From the NCBI RefSeq assembly GCF_034008315.1, contig NZ_CP125377.1, positions 4,896,001 through 4,960,000 on the forward strand: DNA of 64,000 nucleotides, in the 5' to 3' direction. Numbering within the stretch: position 1 is the stretch's first letter; each line of letters begins with the position of its first letter. The stretch is from Pseudomonas sp. P8_241 (GTDB taxonomy: Bacteria; Pseudomonadota; Gammaproteobacteria; Pseudomonadales; Pseudomonadaceae). Positions 1 to 8,300 of the stretch are shown here, piece after piece. Both the position numbers and the translations under genes were made by a program. The notes beneath the pieces are model-generated. The model had not been told where the DNA came from. It did no database searches and was given only the letters and a program-made list of their open reading frames with translations.

Positions 1-276
1 TTCAACGCCTTCAGCATGGGCGCCTGGCAATTGGTGCCGGGGGTACAGTTTGGTTATGAACACGTGCTGGGCGACAACGAAATCAACAGCAAAGGGCACC
101 TGCTGGGCCTGGATATCGAACAGCGCGCGGCTTTCGACAACCGCGACCAGTTCCTGGGTGGGGTGAATGTCATGGCCAACCTCGGCGCATTGAGCGTGGG
201 GGCCGAGGTCGGTGCCACGGGCGGCGGCGACAGCCACGGCAGTTATGGCAGCCTCAAGGCCAGCTATCTGTTCTGA
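1..276 (+). CDS. Autotransporter beta-barrel domain, C-terminal end only (partial)
   Basis: The frame is open from the first base (F-N-A-F-S-M-G-A-W) and runs 91 residues to a TGA, so the gene begins outside the window. The text alternates short hydrophobic and polar strands with Gly-rich turns and ends in ...SLKASYLF. A terminal aromatic after alternating residues is the usual end of an outer-membrane beta-barrel recognised by the BAM complex. The phrases LGDNEINSKGHLLGLDI and GGVNVMANLGALSVGAEVGA fit the last strands of a type V autotransporter translocator. Family knowledge: such a barrel anchors and exports an N-terminal passenger. The passenger cannot be seen here, so its function is unknown. 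A hairpin follows the stop by 12 bases. A second autotransporter gene lies about 5 kb downstream on the other strand. Confidence 0.75.
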   Translation, partial: FNAFSMGAWQLVPGVQFGYEHVLGDNEINSKGHLLGLDIEQRAAFDNRDQFLGGVNVMANLGALSVGAEVGATGGGDSHGSYGSLKASYLF

Positions 277-288
277 CGGATCACGCCC

Positions 289-319
289 GGCTCAAACCGC
301 TGTTGCGGCGGTTTGAGCC
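289..319 (+). terminator. Hairpin between convergent genes
   Basis: A perfect 12-base stem (GGCTCAAACCGC at 289-300 paired with 308-319) has a 7-base loop. It sits between the autotransporter stop and the convergent AraC-family stop. There is no clear T-run, so it may terminate both genes weakly or act as an mRNA-stabilising hairpin. Confidence 0.6.
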
Positions 320-327
320 ACAGACCA

Positions 328-1317
328 TCAGGCCGGGTGCCGTACTCGCAAGCCCTTCCTCACGTGCGCCGGGCTGACACCATAAGCGCGTTGGAAATAC
401 TGCGTGAACCGGCCGACGTTGCTGAACCCGAACTGCAACGCCACCTCCGTCACCGAAGCCGCGACGTTTTGCGTGAGCACGCCGTACGCCCGCTCGAGAC
501 GAACTTGCCGCTGGTAAGTCACGATCGACATGCCGACAAAACGCTGAAAACCGTCCTGCAACGCCCGCAGACTGACGTTCGTCATGCTCGCCAGGTCCGT
601 ACCGCTGACCAGATTGTCGGGATGCTCCTGGATGTATTCCACGGCCAGCTTCACGTGGCGCGGCGCGATCAGCGGGGACGGGCGACGCAAGGTTTCGGTG
701 AAGTTATGCGGCCAGGCTTCCAGCACCGCATCCACCAACATCTCCCGCAAGCGCGACGGCATCAGCGAACCCGTATTCATAAGCAAATCAAACTCGGCCC
801 CCGTGGCCAGTTCCACCAGAGCCCTGATGCTCTGGAACGCCGCCACATCCAGGTCCACCACCGGCTCGAACAGGACTTTTTCCAGGATCGGTTTGCCCAG
901 CAAGGTCGACAGTCGCTCAGTGATCAGCGCCCGCCGGATCGAAATGCCGTGCTGCGCGTGATTGTCGAGAAAGCGCACCGAGCGCACATCGGCCTTGTCG
1001 ATGGCCAGGCCGATCTGGCCGAAGCCGACCGACTCGGTGGCGTGGTTGAAAATGATCTTGCCGGCCGTGGGAATCACGAAAGTGATCTCGTCCAGAGGAT
1101 CGGGAAAGTCGACCGAGAAGTCGCCCCGGTAATGCATGCGACGAAAACTCACGCCTTCGTGTCGGCCATAGACCCCGCCGATGATGATATTGCGCGGCGG
1201 CGGTGGGGAATCGGCATACAGGTTGCCGAACATCCTCGAAAACATGGCACCAAAGTCGTCGCAGCGCATGTCATCGGAGCGCAGGATAATTGGCTGGCGG
1301 GTTGTGCTTGAGTACAC
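328..1317 (-). CDS. AraC family transcriptional regulator
   Basis: A 329-residue protein. The C-terminal ~100 residues hold the two helix-turn-helix units of the AraC/XylS family: DLASMTNVSLRALQDGF and EVALQFGFSNVGRFTQYF, followed by the family ending YGVSPAHVRKGLR. The N-terminal ~200 residues fit the AraC_binding_2 type effector or dimerisation domain (YRGDFSVDFPDPLDEITFVIPTAGK). The start used is GTG at 1317. A methionine 16 codons further in is a possible alternative, and neither has a strong ribosome-binding site. It is probably a regulator of a catabolic or stress gene. No catabolic operon lies directly next to it (a GFA-family gene is divergent, the autotransporter end convergent), so its target is unknown. 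Family assignment is firm; effector is not. Confidence 0.88.
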   Translation of the reverse strand: MYSSTTRQPIILRSDDMRCDDFGAMFSRMFGNLYADSPPPPRNIIIGGVYGRHEGVSFRRMHYRGDFSVDFPDPLDEITFVIPTAGKIIFNHATESVGFGQIGLAIDKADVRSVRFLDNHAQHGISIRRALITERLSTLLGKPILEKVLFEPVVDLDVAAFQSIRALVELATGAEFDLLMNTGSLMPSRLREMLVDAVLEAWPHNFTETLRRPSPLIAPRHVKLAVEYIQEHPDNLVSGTDLASMTNVSLRALQDGFQRFVGMSIVTYQRQVRLERAYGVLTQNVAASVTEVALQFGFSNVGRFTQYFQRAYGVSPAHVRKGLRVRHPA

Positions 1318-1428
1318 CTGAGAGTCGCCTTGAGTGGGCCGAAGCGGCGCGCAGAATCTACCAGCTGTAAATGACAGGCACGTGACGGCCTATGCTTCAT
1401 GAACGCTCGATTCAAGAGGAGGCGCAAC

Positions 1429-1824
1429 ATGGACCGATTCACCGGAGGTTGCCTGTGCGGCAACGTAAGAATCGTGGCGACGGGCCGCCCCTACCGGGTC
1501 GGCCTCTGCCATTGTCTTGACTGCCGCAAACACCATGGGGCGCTGTTCCACGCCTCGGCGATATTCCCCGAAAAGGCGGTGACTATCGAAGGCGAGACCC
1601 GCGACTACGCCGGGCGGTTTTTCTGTCCTCGTTGCGGTTCATCCGTTTTTGCGCACAGCGCCGACGAAATCGAAGTAAACCTGGGTTCACTCGATGCACC
1701 TGATCAACTCAAACCCACCTACGAAAGCTGGACCGTGCGCCGCGAATCCTGGCTGCCGCCCTTCCCGCTCACCCGACACTACGCGGCTGATCGCGAAGGC
1801 ACGGGGCGTTTCGAGGACGACTAG
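1429..1824 (+). CDS. GFA family (glutathione-dependent formaldehyde-activating-like) protein
   Basis: A 131-residue zinc-binding protein of the GFA/CENP-V fold. The metal ligands are visible in order: GGCLCGNVR near the N-terminus, CHCLDCRK around residue 30, and FFCPRCGS around residue 65. The end of the domain (VNLGSLDAPDQLKPTYESWTVRRESWLP) is also typical. An ATG lies 30 bases upstream, but the start at 1429 has AGAGGAGG at proper spacing and begins right before the conserved GGCLCG motif. The founding member binds the glutathione-formaldehyde adduct. Most homologues, including this one, have no proven substrate, so a formaldehyde role should not be assumed. The stop overlaps the convergent VOC gene by four bases (CTAG). 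Confidence 0.88.
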   Translation: MDRFTGGCLCGNVRIVATGRPYRVGLCHCLDCRKHHGALFHASAIFPEKAVTIEGETRDYAGRFFCPRCGSSVFAHSADEIEVNLGSLDAPDQLKPTYESWTVRRESWLPPFPLTRHYAADREGTGRFEDD

Positions 1825-2300
1825 CCTTTGAGCGCCTTTTCGATGCCCGCGATGTCGATTTTGCCCATTTGCATCATGGCTTCAAATGCGCGTTTGGCCG
1901 CGGAGGGGTCCGGATCGGTGATCGCCGCCGTCAGGACGCGTGGCGTGATCTGCCACGACAGGCCCCACTTGTCCTGGCACCAGCCGCAGACGTTTTCCTG
2001 ACCACCGTTATCGACGATCGCCTTCCACAAGCGGTCGGTTTCGGCCTGATCGTCGGTCGCCACCTGGAACGAAAACGCCTGGTTGTGCTTGATCCCCGAA
2101 CCGCCGTTGAGCCCCAGGCATGGAATGCCCATCACCGTGAACTCGACCGTCAGGACGTCACCCTGTTTGCCTGCCGGATAGTCACCGGGCGCTTGATGCA
2201 CGGCGGTTACGCAGCTGTCCGCAAAGGTTGCGGCATAGAATTTCGCAGCGTCCAGGGCATCACCGTCGTACCAGAGGCAAATCGTGTTTTTGCTGACCAT
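1821..2300 (-). CDS. VOC family protein (PhnB / 3-demethylubiquinone-9 3-methyltransferase-like)
   Basis: A 159-residue protein starting MVSKNTICLWYDGDALDAAKFYAATF, the usual opening of the PhnB-like subgroup of the vicinal-oxygen-chelate fold. Other family text is GIPCLGLNGG, NQAFSFQVATDDQAETDRLW, CGWCQDKWGLSWQITPRVL and AFEAMMQMGKIDIAGIEKA at the end. Family databases often label these proteins 3-demethylubiquinone methyltransferase, but they have no SAM-binding motif, so that label should not be taken as function. AGGAGAA stands in front of the ATG. The 3' end overlaps the convergent GFA gene by the tetranucleotide CTAG, which serves as part of both stop codons. Confidence 0.87.
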   Translation of the reverse strand: MVSKNTICLWYDGDALDAAKFYAATFADSCVTAVHQAPGDYPAGKQGDVLTVEFTVMGIPCLGLNGGSGIKHNQAFSFQVATDDQAETDRLWKAIVDNGGQENVCGWCQDKWGLSWQITPRVLTAAITDPDPSAAKRAFEAMMQMGKIDIAGIEKALKG

Positions 2301-2377
2301 GGGGGTTCTCCTGAATCGGAAATTGACCGGCTCATTCTAGCTCGACATCGGCAGCCAACATTCGCGCTCGGCGTTGG

Positions 2378-2830
2378 CTATTTCGCCACGCTTTGTTCCT
2401 TGATGTCGCCGCAAAAAATATCCACGTTGCCATCGGTCGCCGCCGTGCGCACCACCACCGAGTACTCACCGGCCAGCAAGGCCGACAGCTCGACAGGCGC
2501 GCTCCTGGAGAAAGTCCAGCCGCGTATCGCCTGGCGCTCGGTGGTGACGATGTCGTTCATCGCATAGGCCACCGGCCCCGGTTGCTGGCAGCTGCCTTTG
2601 TTGATGAAGCTGTAGAGACGCAAGGGCAACGAGACGCCACCGGGTGCACCGCTGATGAAGAAACTGAGCCCGGTTTGCTTGTCCCACGCAGACAGCGTGA
2701 CGTTGCCGATCTGACCGGCGTTCTGCCGCGTGGCGGCCAGGGGAACGTAAACACTTTTGTTCGATGACGTCGTACAGCCGAAGAGGCTCGCGCCAATCAT
2801 CAGCGCTGCCAGCGAGTGCCTGAGTTTCAT
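2378..2830 (-). CDS. Small putative lipoprotein of unknown function
   Basis: The 150-residue protein begins MKLRHSLAALMIGASLFGCTTSS. Residues 1-18 form a signal peptide, and LFGC is a lipobox, so it is probably lipidated at Cys19 and exported. Position +2 is Thr, not Asp, which favours outer-membrane sorting by the Lol system. The rest (VYVPLAATRQNAGQIGNVTLSAW..., a Cys in NKGSCQQPG and one in DIFCGD) looks like a small beta-rich domain; the two cysteines could form a disulphide. I do not recognise the family. The start was set at 2830 because GGAG lies 7 bases upstream; an in-frame TTG two codons earlier lacks this. No operon partner. Confidence 0.7.
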   Translation of the reverse strand: MKLRHSLAALMIGASLFGCTTSSNKSVYVPLAATRQNAGQIGNVTLSAWDKQTGLSFFISGAPGGVSLPLRLYSFINKGSCQQPGPVAYAMNDIVTTERQAIRGWTFSRSAPVELSALLAGEYSVVVRTAATDGNVDIFCGDIKEQSVAK

Positions 2831-3033
2831 TGCCAAACTCCTGCAAGAAGAATTGCAAAGGTGGATTAGCGGTATAGCTCATTTATGCCCGTTCGGCCGC
2901 TCGCCGGCCGCTTGTTAATTCAATAAGGACAGCTCTGGGGACCGGTCAGCGGCCATTGCGCAAAAGCGCAAGACTTCCAGTTGAAAAGCCGGATAATGGC
3001 GGCCAATTTGAAGCTCGCAATCTGGTAACCCTC

Positions 3034-5232
3034 ATGGAAATCAAGGTCAACTTTCTCGACAACCTTCGGCTTGAAGCCAAGTTCGACGACTTCACGGTGG
3101 TAGCCGATCAACCGATTCGCTACAAGGGCGATGGTTCGGCACCCGGTCCGTTCGACTACTTCCTGGCTTCGTCGGCGTTGTGCGCGGCCTATTTCGTGAA
3201 GCTGTATTGCGAAACCCGCAATATCCCCACCGAAAACATCCGCCTGTCGCAGAACAACATTGTTGACCCGGAAAACCGCTACAACCAGATTTTCAAGATT
3301 CAGGTCGAATTGCCGGCCGATATCTCCGACAAAGACCGTCAGGGCATTCTGCGCTCCATCGACCGTTGCACGGTGAAAAAGGTCGTGCAAGCCGGGCCTG
3401 AGTTCGTCATCGAGGAAGTGGAAAACCTCGATGCCGACGCCCAGGCGCTGCTGATGCCGGCCTCTACTTCGCAAGCAGGCACCTACATCGTTGGCAAGGA
3501 CCTGCCGCTGGAGCAAACCATCGCCAACATGTCGGGCATTCTCGCCGGCCTGGGCATGAAGATCGAAATCGCTTCATGGCGCAATATCGTGCCCAATGTA
3601 TGGTCGTTGCATATCCGCGATGCGAGCTCGCCGATGTGCTTTACCAACGGCAAGGGCGCGACCAAGGAAGGCGCGTTGGCGTCGGCGTTGGGCGAGTTTA
3701 TCGAGCGTCTCAACTGCAACTTCTTCTACAACGATCAGTTCTGGGGCGAAGAACTCGCCAACGCGCCATTCGTGCATTACCCGGACGAACGCTGGTTCCA
3801 GCCAGGCCCTAAAGACGCACTGCCGGCCGAGATTCTCGACCAATACTGCCTGAAGGTTTACAACCGCGATGGCGAGTTGCGCGGCTCGCATCTGTTCGAC
3901 ACCAACTCCGGCAACGAAGAGCGCGGTATCGTTTCGTTGCCGTTCGTGCGTCAGTCCGACGGCGAGGTGGTGTATTTCCCGTCCAACCTGATCGAAAACC
4001 TGTACCTCAGCAACGGCATGAGCGCCGGTAACACGCTGGCCGAAGCGCAAGTGCAGTGCCTGTCGGAAATCTTCGAGCGTGCGGTTAAACGCGAAATCAT
4101 CGAGGGCGAAATGGCCCTGCCGGATGTGCCTCAGGAAGTGCTGGCGAAGTACCCCGGCATTCTGGCCGGTATCAAGGGCCTGGAAGAGCAAGGCTTCCCG
4201 GTGCTGGTCAAGGATGCGTCGCTGGGTGGCGAGTTCCCGGTGATGTGCGTTACCTTGATGAACCCGCGTACCGGCGGCGTGTTTGCCTCGTTCGGCGCCC
4301 ACCCAAGCCTTGAAGTGGCGCTGGAACGCAGCCTGACCGAATTGCTCCAGGGCCGCAGCTTCGAAGGCCTGAACGATCTGCCTCAGCCGACCTTTGAAGG
4401 CCACGCGGTGACTGAGCCGAACAACTTCGTCGAGCACTTCATCGACTCCAGCGGCGTGGTGTCGTGGCGTTTCTTCAGTGCCCGGTCGGATTACGAATTT
4501 GTCGAGTGGGACTTCTCCGGCCAGGGTGAAAACTCCAACACCGAAGAAGCCGCGACCCTGTTCGGCATCCTCGAAAACATGGGCAAGGAAAGCTACATGG
4601 CGGTGTACGAGCACATCGGTGCAACCGCCTGCCGCATCCTGGTGCCGGACTATTCGGAAATCTATCCGGTCGACGATCTGATCTGGGACAACACCAACAA
4701 AGCGCTGTTCTTCCGTGAAGACATCCTGAACCTGCACAGCCTGGACAAGGCCGGTCTGAAAGCACTGGTCAAGCGCCTGGAAGAAAGCGAACTGGATGAC
4801 TACACCGACATCACCACCCTGATCGGCATCGAGTTTGACGACAACACGTCCTGGGGCCAGTTGACGATTCTGGAGCTGAAACTGCTGATCTACCTCGCGC
4901 TGCAGAACTACGACGAAGCGAAAGAAAGGGTCGAGATGTTCCTGCAGTACAACGACAACACGGTCGAACGCGGTTTGTTCTACCAGGCCGTGAATGCGGT
5001 ACTGGAGATGGAACTGGACGAAGATCTGGAACTGGCCGATTACGAAGTCAACTTCCGCCGGATGTTCGGCAACGAGCGAATGGACGCCGCGATCGGTTCC
5101 GTGGACGGCAGCGTCCGCTTCTACGGCCTGACGCCGACGAGCATGAAACTTGAAGGCCTCGACAAGCACCTGCGCCTGATCGACAGCTACAAGAAGCTGC
5201 ACACAGCGCGGGCCAACGTCACCGCCAAGTAG
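3034..5232 (+). CDS. ycaO: YcaO-domain protein with N-terminal OsmC-like domain (ycaO)
   Basis: A 732-residue protein with the E. coli YcaO layout. Residues ~1-150 form an OsmC-like domain (YKGDGSAPGPFDYFLASSALCAAYFVKLYC). Residues ~170-530 form the YcaO ATP-dependent cyclodehydratase-type domain. Its Glu-rich helices are seen in KGATKEGALASALGEFIERL and LAEAQVQCLSEIFERAVKREI. A helical YcaO C-terminal domain follows. E. coli YcaO is linked genetically to RimO-dependent beta-methylthiolation of ribosomal protein S12. It works without a partner E1 or peptide substrate in its locus, and no azole or thioamide precursor is visible here either. The start is the ATG at 3034 that gives MEIKVNFLDNLRLEAKFDD, the conserved opening. 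A 26-codon upstream extension in the same frame is not conserved-looking. A REP doublet follows the stop. Confidence 0.92.
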   Translation: MEIKVNFLDNLRLEAKFDDFTVVADQPIRYKGDGSAPGPFDYFLASSALCAAYFVKLYCETRNIPTENIRLSQNNIVDPENRYNQIFKIQVELPADISDKDRQGILRSIDRCTVKKVVQAGPEFVIEEVENLDADAQALLMPASTSQAGTYIVGKDLPLEQTIANMSGILAGLGMKIEIASWRNIVPNVWSLHIRDASSPMCFTNGKGATKEGALASALGEFIERLNCNFFYNDQFWGEELANAPFVHYPDERWFQPGPKDALPAEILDQYCLKVYNRDGELRGSHLFDTNSGNEERGIVSLPFVRQSDGEVVYFPSNLIENLYLSNGMSAGNTLAEAQVQCLSEIFERAVKREIIEGEMALPDVPQEVLAKYPGILAGIKGLEEQGFPVLVKDASLGGEFPVMCVTLMNPRTGGVFASFGAHPSLEVALERSLTELLQGRSFEGLNDLPQPTFEGHAVTEPNNFVEHFIDSSGVVSWRFFSARSDYEFVEWDFSGQGENSNTEEAATLFGILENMGKESYMAVYEHIGATACRILVPDYSEIYPVDDLIWDNTNKALFFREDILNLHSLDKAGLKALVKRLEESELDDYTDITTLIGIEFDDNTSWGQLTILELKLLIYLALQNYDEAKERVEMFLQYNDNTVERGLFYQAVNAVLEMELDEDLELADYEVNFRRMFGNERMDAAIGSVDGSVRFYGLTPTSMKLEGLDKHLRLIDSYKKLHTARANVTAK

Positions 5233-5245
5233 CCTTTCTGTTTTA

Positions 5246-5346
5246 TGTAGGAGCGAGCCTGCTCGCGATGGACTCAAGAACGCTATTTTTAGCCAGTAAA
5301 AACGCGTTTTCGTTAACGACCATCGCGAGCAGGCTCGCTCCTACAA
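5246..5346. repeat. REP doublet (inverted pair)
   Basis: TGTAGGAGCGAGCCTGCTCG... at 5246-5271 is repeated in inverse orientation at 5320-5346, separated by about 48 bases. Each copy is itself an imperfect palindrome (GAGCGAGCCTGCTCGC). It lies between the convergent ycaO and autotransporter genes and can fold as a long hairpin, so it probably also serves as 3'-end protection or terminator. Confidence 0.9.
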
Positions 5347-5352
5347 CAACAA

Positions 5353-8300
5353 TCAAAAGTTGATCTTGAACCCCAACATGGCGTCATAGCCATGGCTGTC
5401 GCCGTCGAAGCCCTGGCGATAACCGGCCGAGACCGTGAACGTGGTGCGCTGGTTGGCCTGGTAATCCACCCCCAGGTTGACCTCGCCCCACGTCCCCTGA
5501 ATATCCGACTCGAACGGGACATAACCCGATTGGGACGAGAACTCGGTTTTCGGTTGCCCTTTGAACTCATGCCAGACGCTCGGACGAATCCAGCCGTTGG
5601 TGCGCCGTGCAGTCTTGTCCGTGCCTTCGGTTTCCCAATCTCTGGCAATGCGCACGCCCAATCGGCCGATCAGCGATTCCACGTCCTTGAACCGCACGTT
5701 GGCCCCGACATCGTTACTGTCGTCGAGGTCAACGGTGCTGTAGATCGCCTGAAGTTGCGGTTCGACGTACCAGTCTTTGTCGACTGCATATGGGTAGCCG
5801 CTTTCCAGCGACGCGGTGTATCCCCAGCCCCGGGTCTCCAGTTCGGGCAGCTCGCTGGGCTTGGCCTCGATATCGAAGCGGTTGACTTGCAGCACACCGT
5901 CCAGATACCAGCCCGAAGGTCCGAAATGGGTCCAATAGGCGCCCACCCCATAGGCGCGCAAGGTGTCCTGACCGGCCGCCAGACCGTTGTAATGGCTGAC
6001 GCCCGCATCGAGGGTGCCCGCCGACAGGGAAACACCCGCCTGATCGTGGCTGCCATCGGTGTCGACCTTGCGGTAGAGGTCGGTGCCGACCTGGAACGCG
6101 GTCAGGTCGTAGTTGTATTCCGGCGTGTTGCCCAAGGCATTTTTTCGATCCCCGTCCTGTTTGCCACTGCGATAAATCACCCGCCCCCATCCCATCGAAG
6201 GCGAATAGGTGGCCTGGTCCTCGGCAGGTAACGGGTCGCCGGGGTTGAGGCGCTCTTCGCCGACCCGTTCATGCAGTGTATCGACCATCGTCCGGCCATA
6301 GACCAGCGCCAGCGCGGGCAACGCACCATATAGCGAGACCTCGGGACGGTAGTTCGGCACCGGGGCGGGATCAGGCGTTGGGTCAGGGTCCGGTGTTGGA
6401 TCAGGATCCGGCGTTGGGTCAGGCGTCGGGTCAGGCGTCGGGTCCGGGCCAGGCCCAGGAGGATCATCCGGGATCAGGGCATCCGAACGCAGGAACCAGG
6501 TGTCCCTGGCGCTGCCATCCTCGGCGCCTTGTTGCAGGCGGTACTCATACGGCCCGGCGACGACCCGGCGCGCGAGGCGGAAGGCATTCGGATCGCTCGC
6601 TGTGACAGACTTGTTGGTCAACTCAACGACCGCAATCCCGTTGCCTTGGGTCACCTCGCCCAAGCCGCCAATGTTGCTGACGGCAACGCTGGTCGCGCCG
6701 CCGCTGCCGGTCGAGGTCGAGTCCACGACCAGCATGTCGGAGCGGCTGTTTGCCCCGCCTTCATTCAGGGTGCTGTTGAGCAGCAGGTTGCCACCGTTGG
6801 AAACAAACACACCGCCCCCATTGGCACCGGCCGTGGTCGCACCGCTGATCAGCAGCACGTTGCCCACCGTGCGAGTGCCCCCCGGCAGGTCAAGGGTGCC
6901 GCTGTGGGTGAAACGACCCACGCCCAGCAATTGGCCTTGCACGGCGCCGCCCGCTGTCGGTGTATTGACCGATTGACCCAAGGGCAGATAAGCACCGCTG
7001 CTGTTGAAATTGACGATGCCGGATGCGGGCTGGGACGCCAGGCGAATCAGGCCGGTGTTGTCGATGCTGTTGCCGGTCGCCGAACCCAGGTTGCTGACCG
7101 CAATACCCCAGGTGTCACGGACTCCGCTGCCGGTGCTGTCGGAAAAATTGCGCAAGGTCCAGGTGCCTTTGTTGGTGATCTGGCTGACAGCACTTGAGGC
7201 CGAGACCGAGCCGGTCATCTGCCCGGCATTATTGAGCGTAAACGTATTCCCGGTACCGCTGGCATCCGCACGAACGGCCGAATCGCTGAGTGCCGTGATA
7301 TTGCCCGTGCTGTTCAACGCTTGCGTGGCACCGGCCAGGGTGACGCCACTGCTGTCTGACCATCCACCTTGAATCGCCGCGCTGTTGCTGACGCTGACCG
7401 ATCCACCCTGCGCCTGCGCATCGATCCCCGACGAACCAGTGCCTTTGGTGGTGATCGACCCCGAATTGTTGACCGTCAGATTGGCCGCGCCTGAAGCCTC
7501 GGCGCGAATGCCCTGGCTGTTGCTTGCACCAAGCGTCTGGATCGCACCGGTGTTGGTGATGGTCTGCTGACCAGTCGTGGAAAAGGTGCGAATGCCCTGT
7601 TGCTGATTGCCCCGCGCAATAAGCTCGCCCGTGTTACTGATCGTGAGGCTGCCTAACCCGGTTCCCGAATCGAACGCATTGCCAGCCACGATGGCGGCGC
7701 CGGAACCGTTGACGTCGATGCGCGGCCCGGTGAACGTCACATTCACATCGCCGCCCAGGGACAAGGCCTGCAGGCCGAACGAGCCTATACCGGTACCGTC
7801 GCCACCGCCGGTATTGGAATGGGTGATGATCGTCCCGCCGGCCTTGATGTCCACAGTGTCTGTGGTGGACTGGGTGGAGGCGTAGATGCCGTTCGCATTG
7901 CCGTTGAAGGTCTCGATGCGATTGCCGGTGTAATCGACACGGACACTGCCTGCCCTCGCGTCAGCCCGAATGCCACCCGCAACGGCGCCGCTGGCCGAGA
8001 TGTCCCCCGCATAATCGACGGCGATGTTGCCACCTTCGTTACTGATGATGATGCCGTAGGCGCGAGTGGTCGTCAGGCCACCGACGACATTGATGTTGCC
8101 ATTGCCGGTGACGGTCGCGTCGCCGGTTCCGCGCTTGATGACGTAGATGGCACGCGAGCCGGTGATATCGGTGGTGCTGCCGACGTTGAGCGGTGCATTG
8201 TTCTGGATGCTGATATTGCCCAGAGCTGCGACGTTATCGTTGACGTAGATACCGTGGCCGCCGCCACCGGTCGTAGTGATCGTGCCGTCATTGACCACGG

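Noticed and set aside
3574..5277. 567-codon minus-strand open frame opposite ycaO
   Set aside because: Composition biased (Val, His, Gln, Arg) with no recognisable domain; ycaO is complete on the plus strand.
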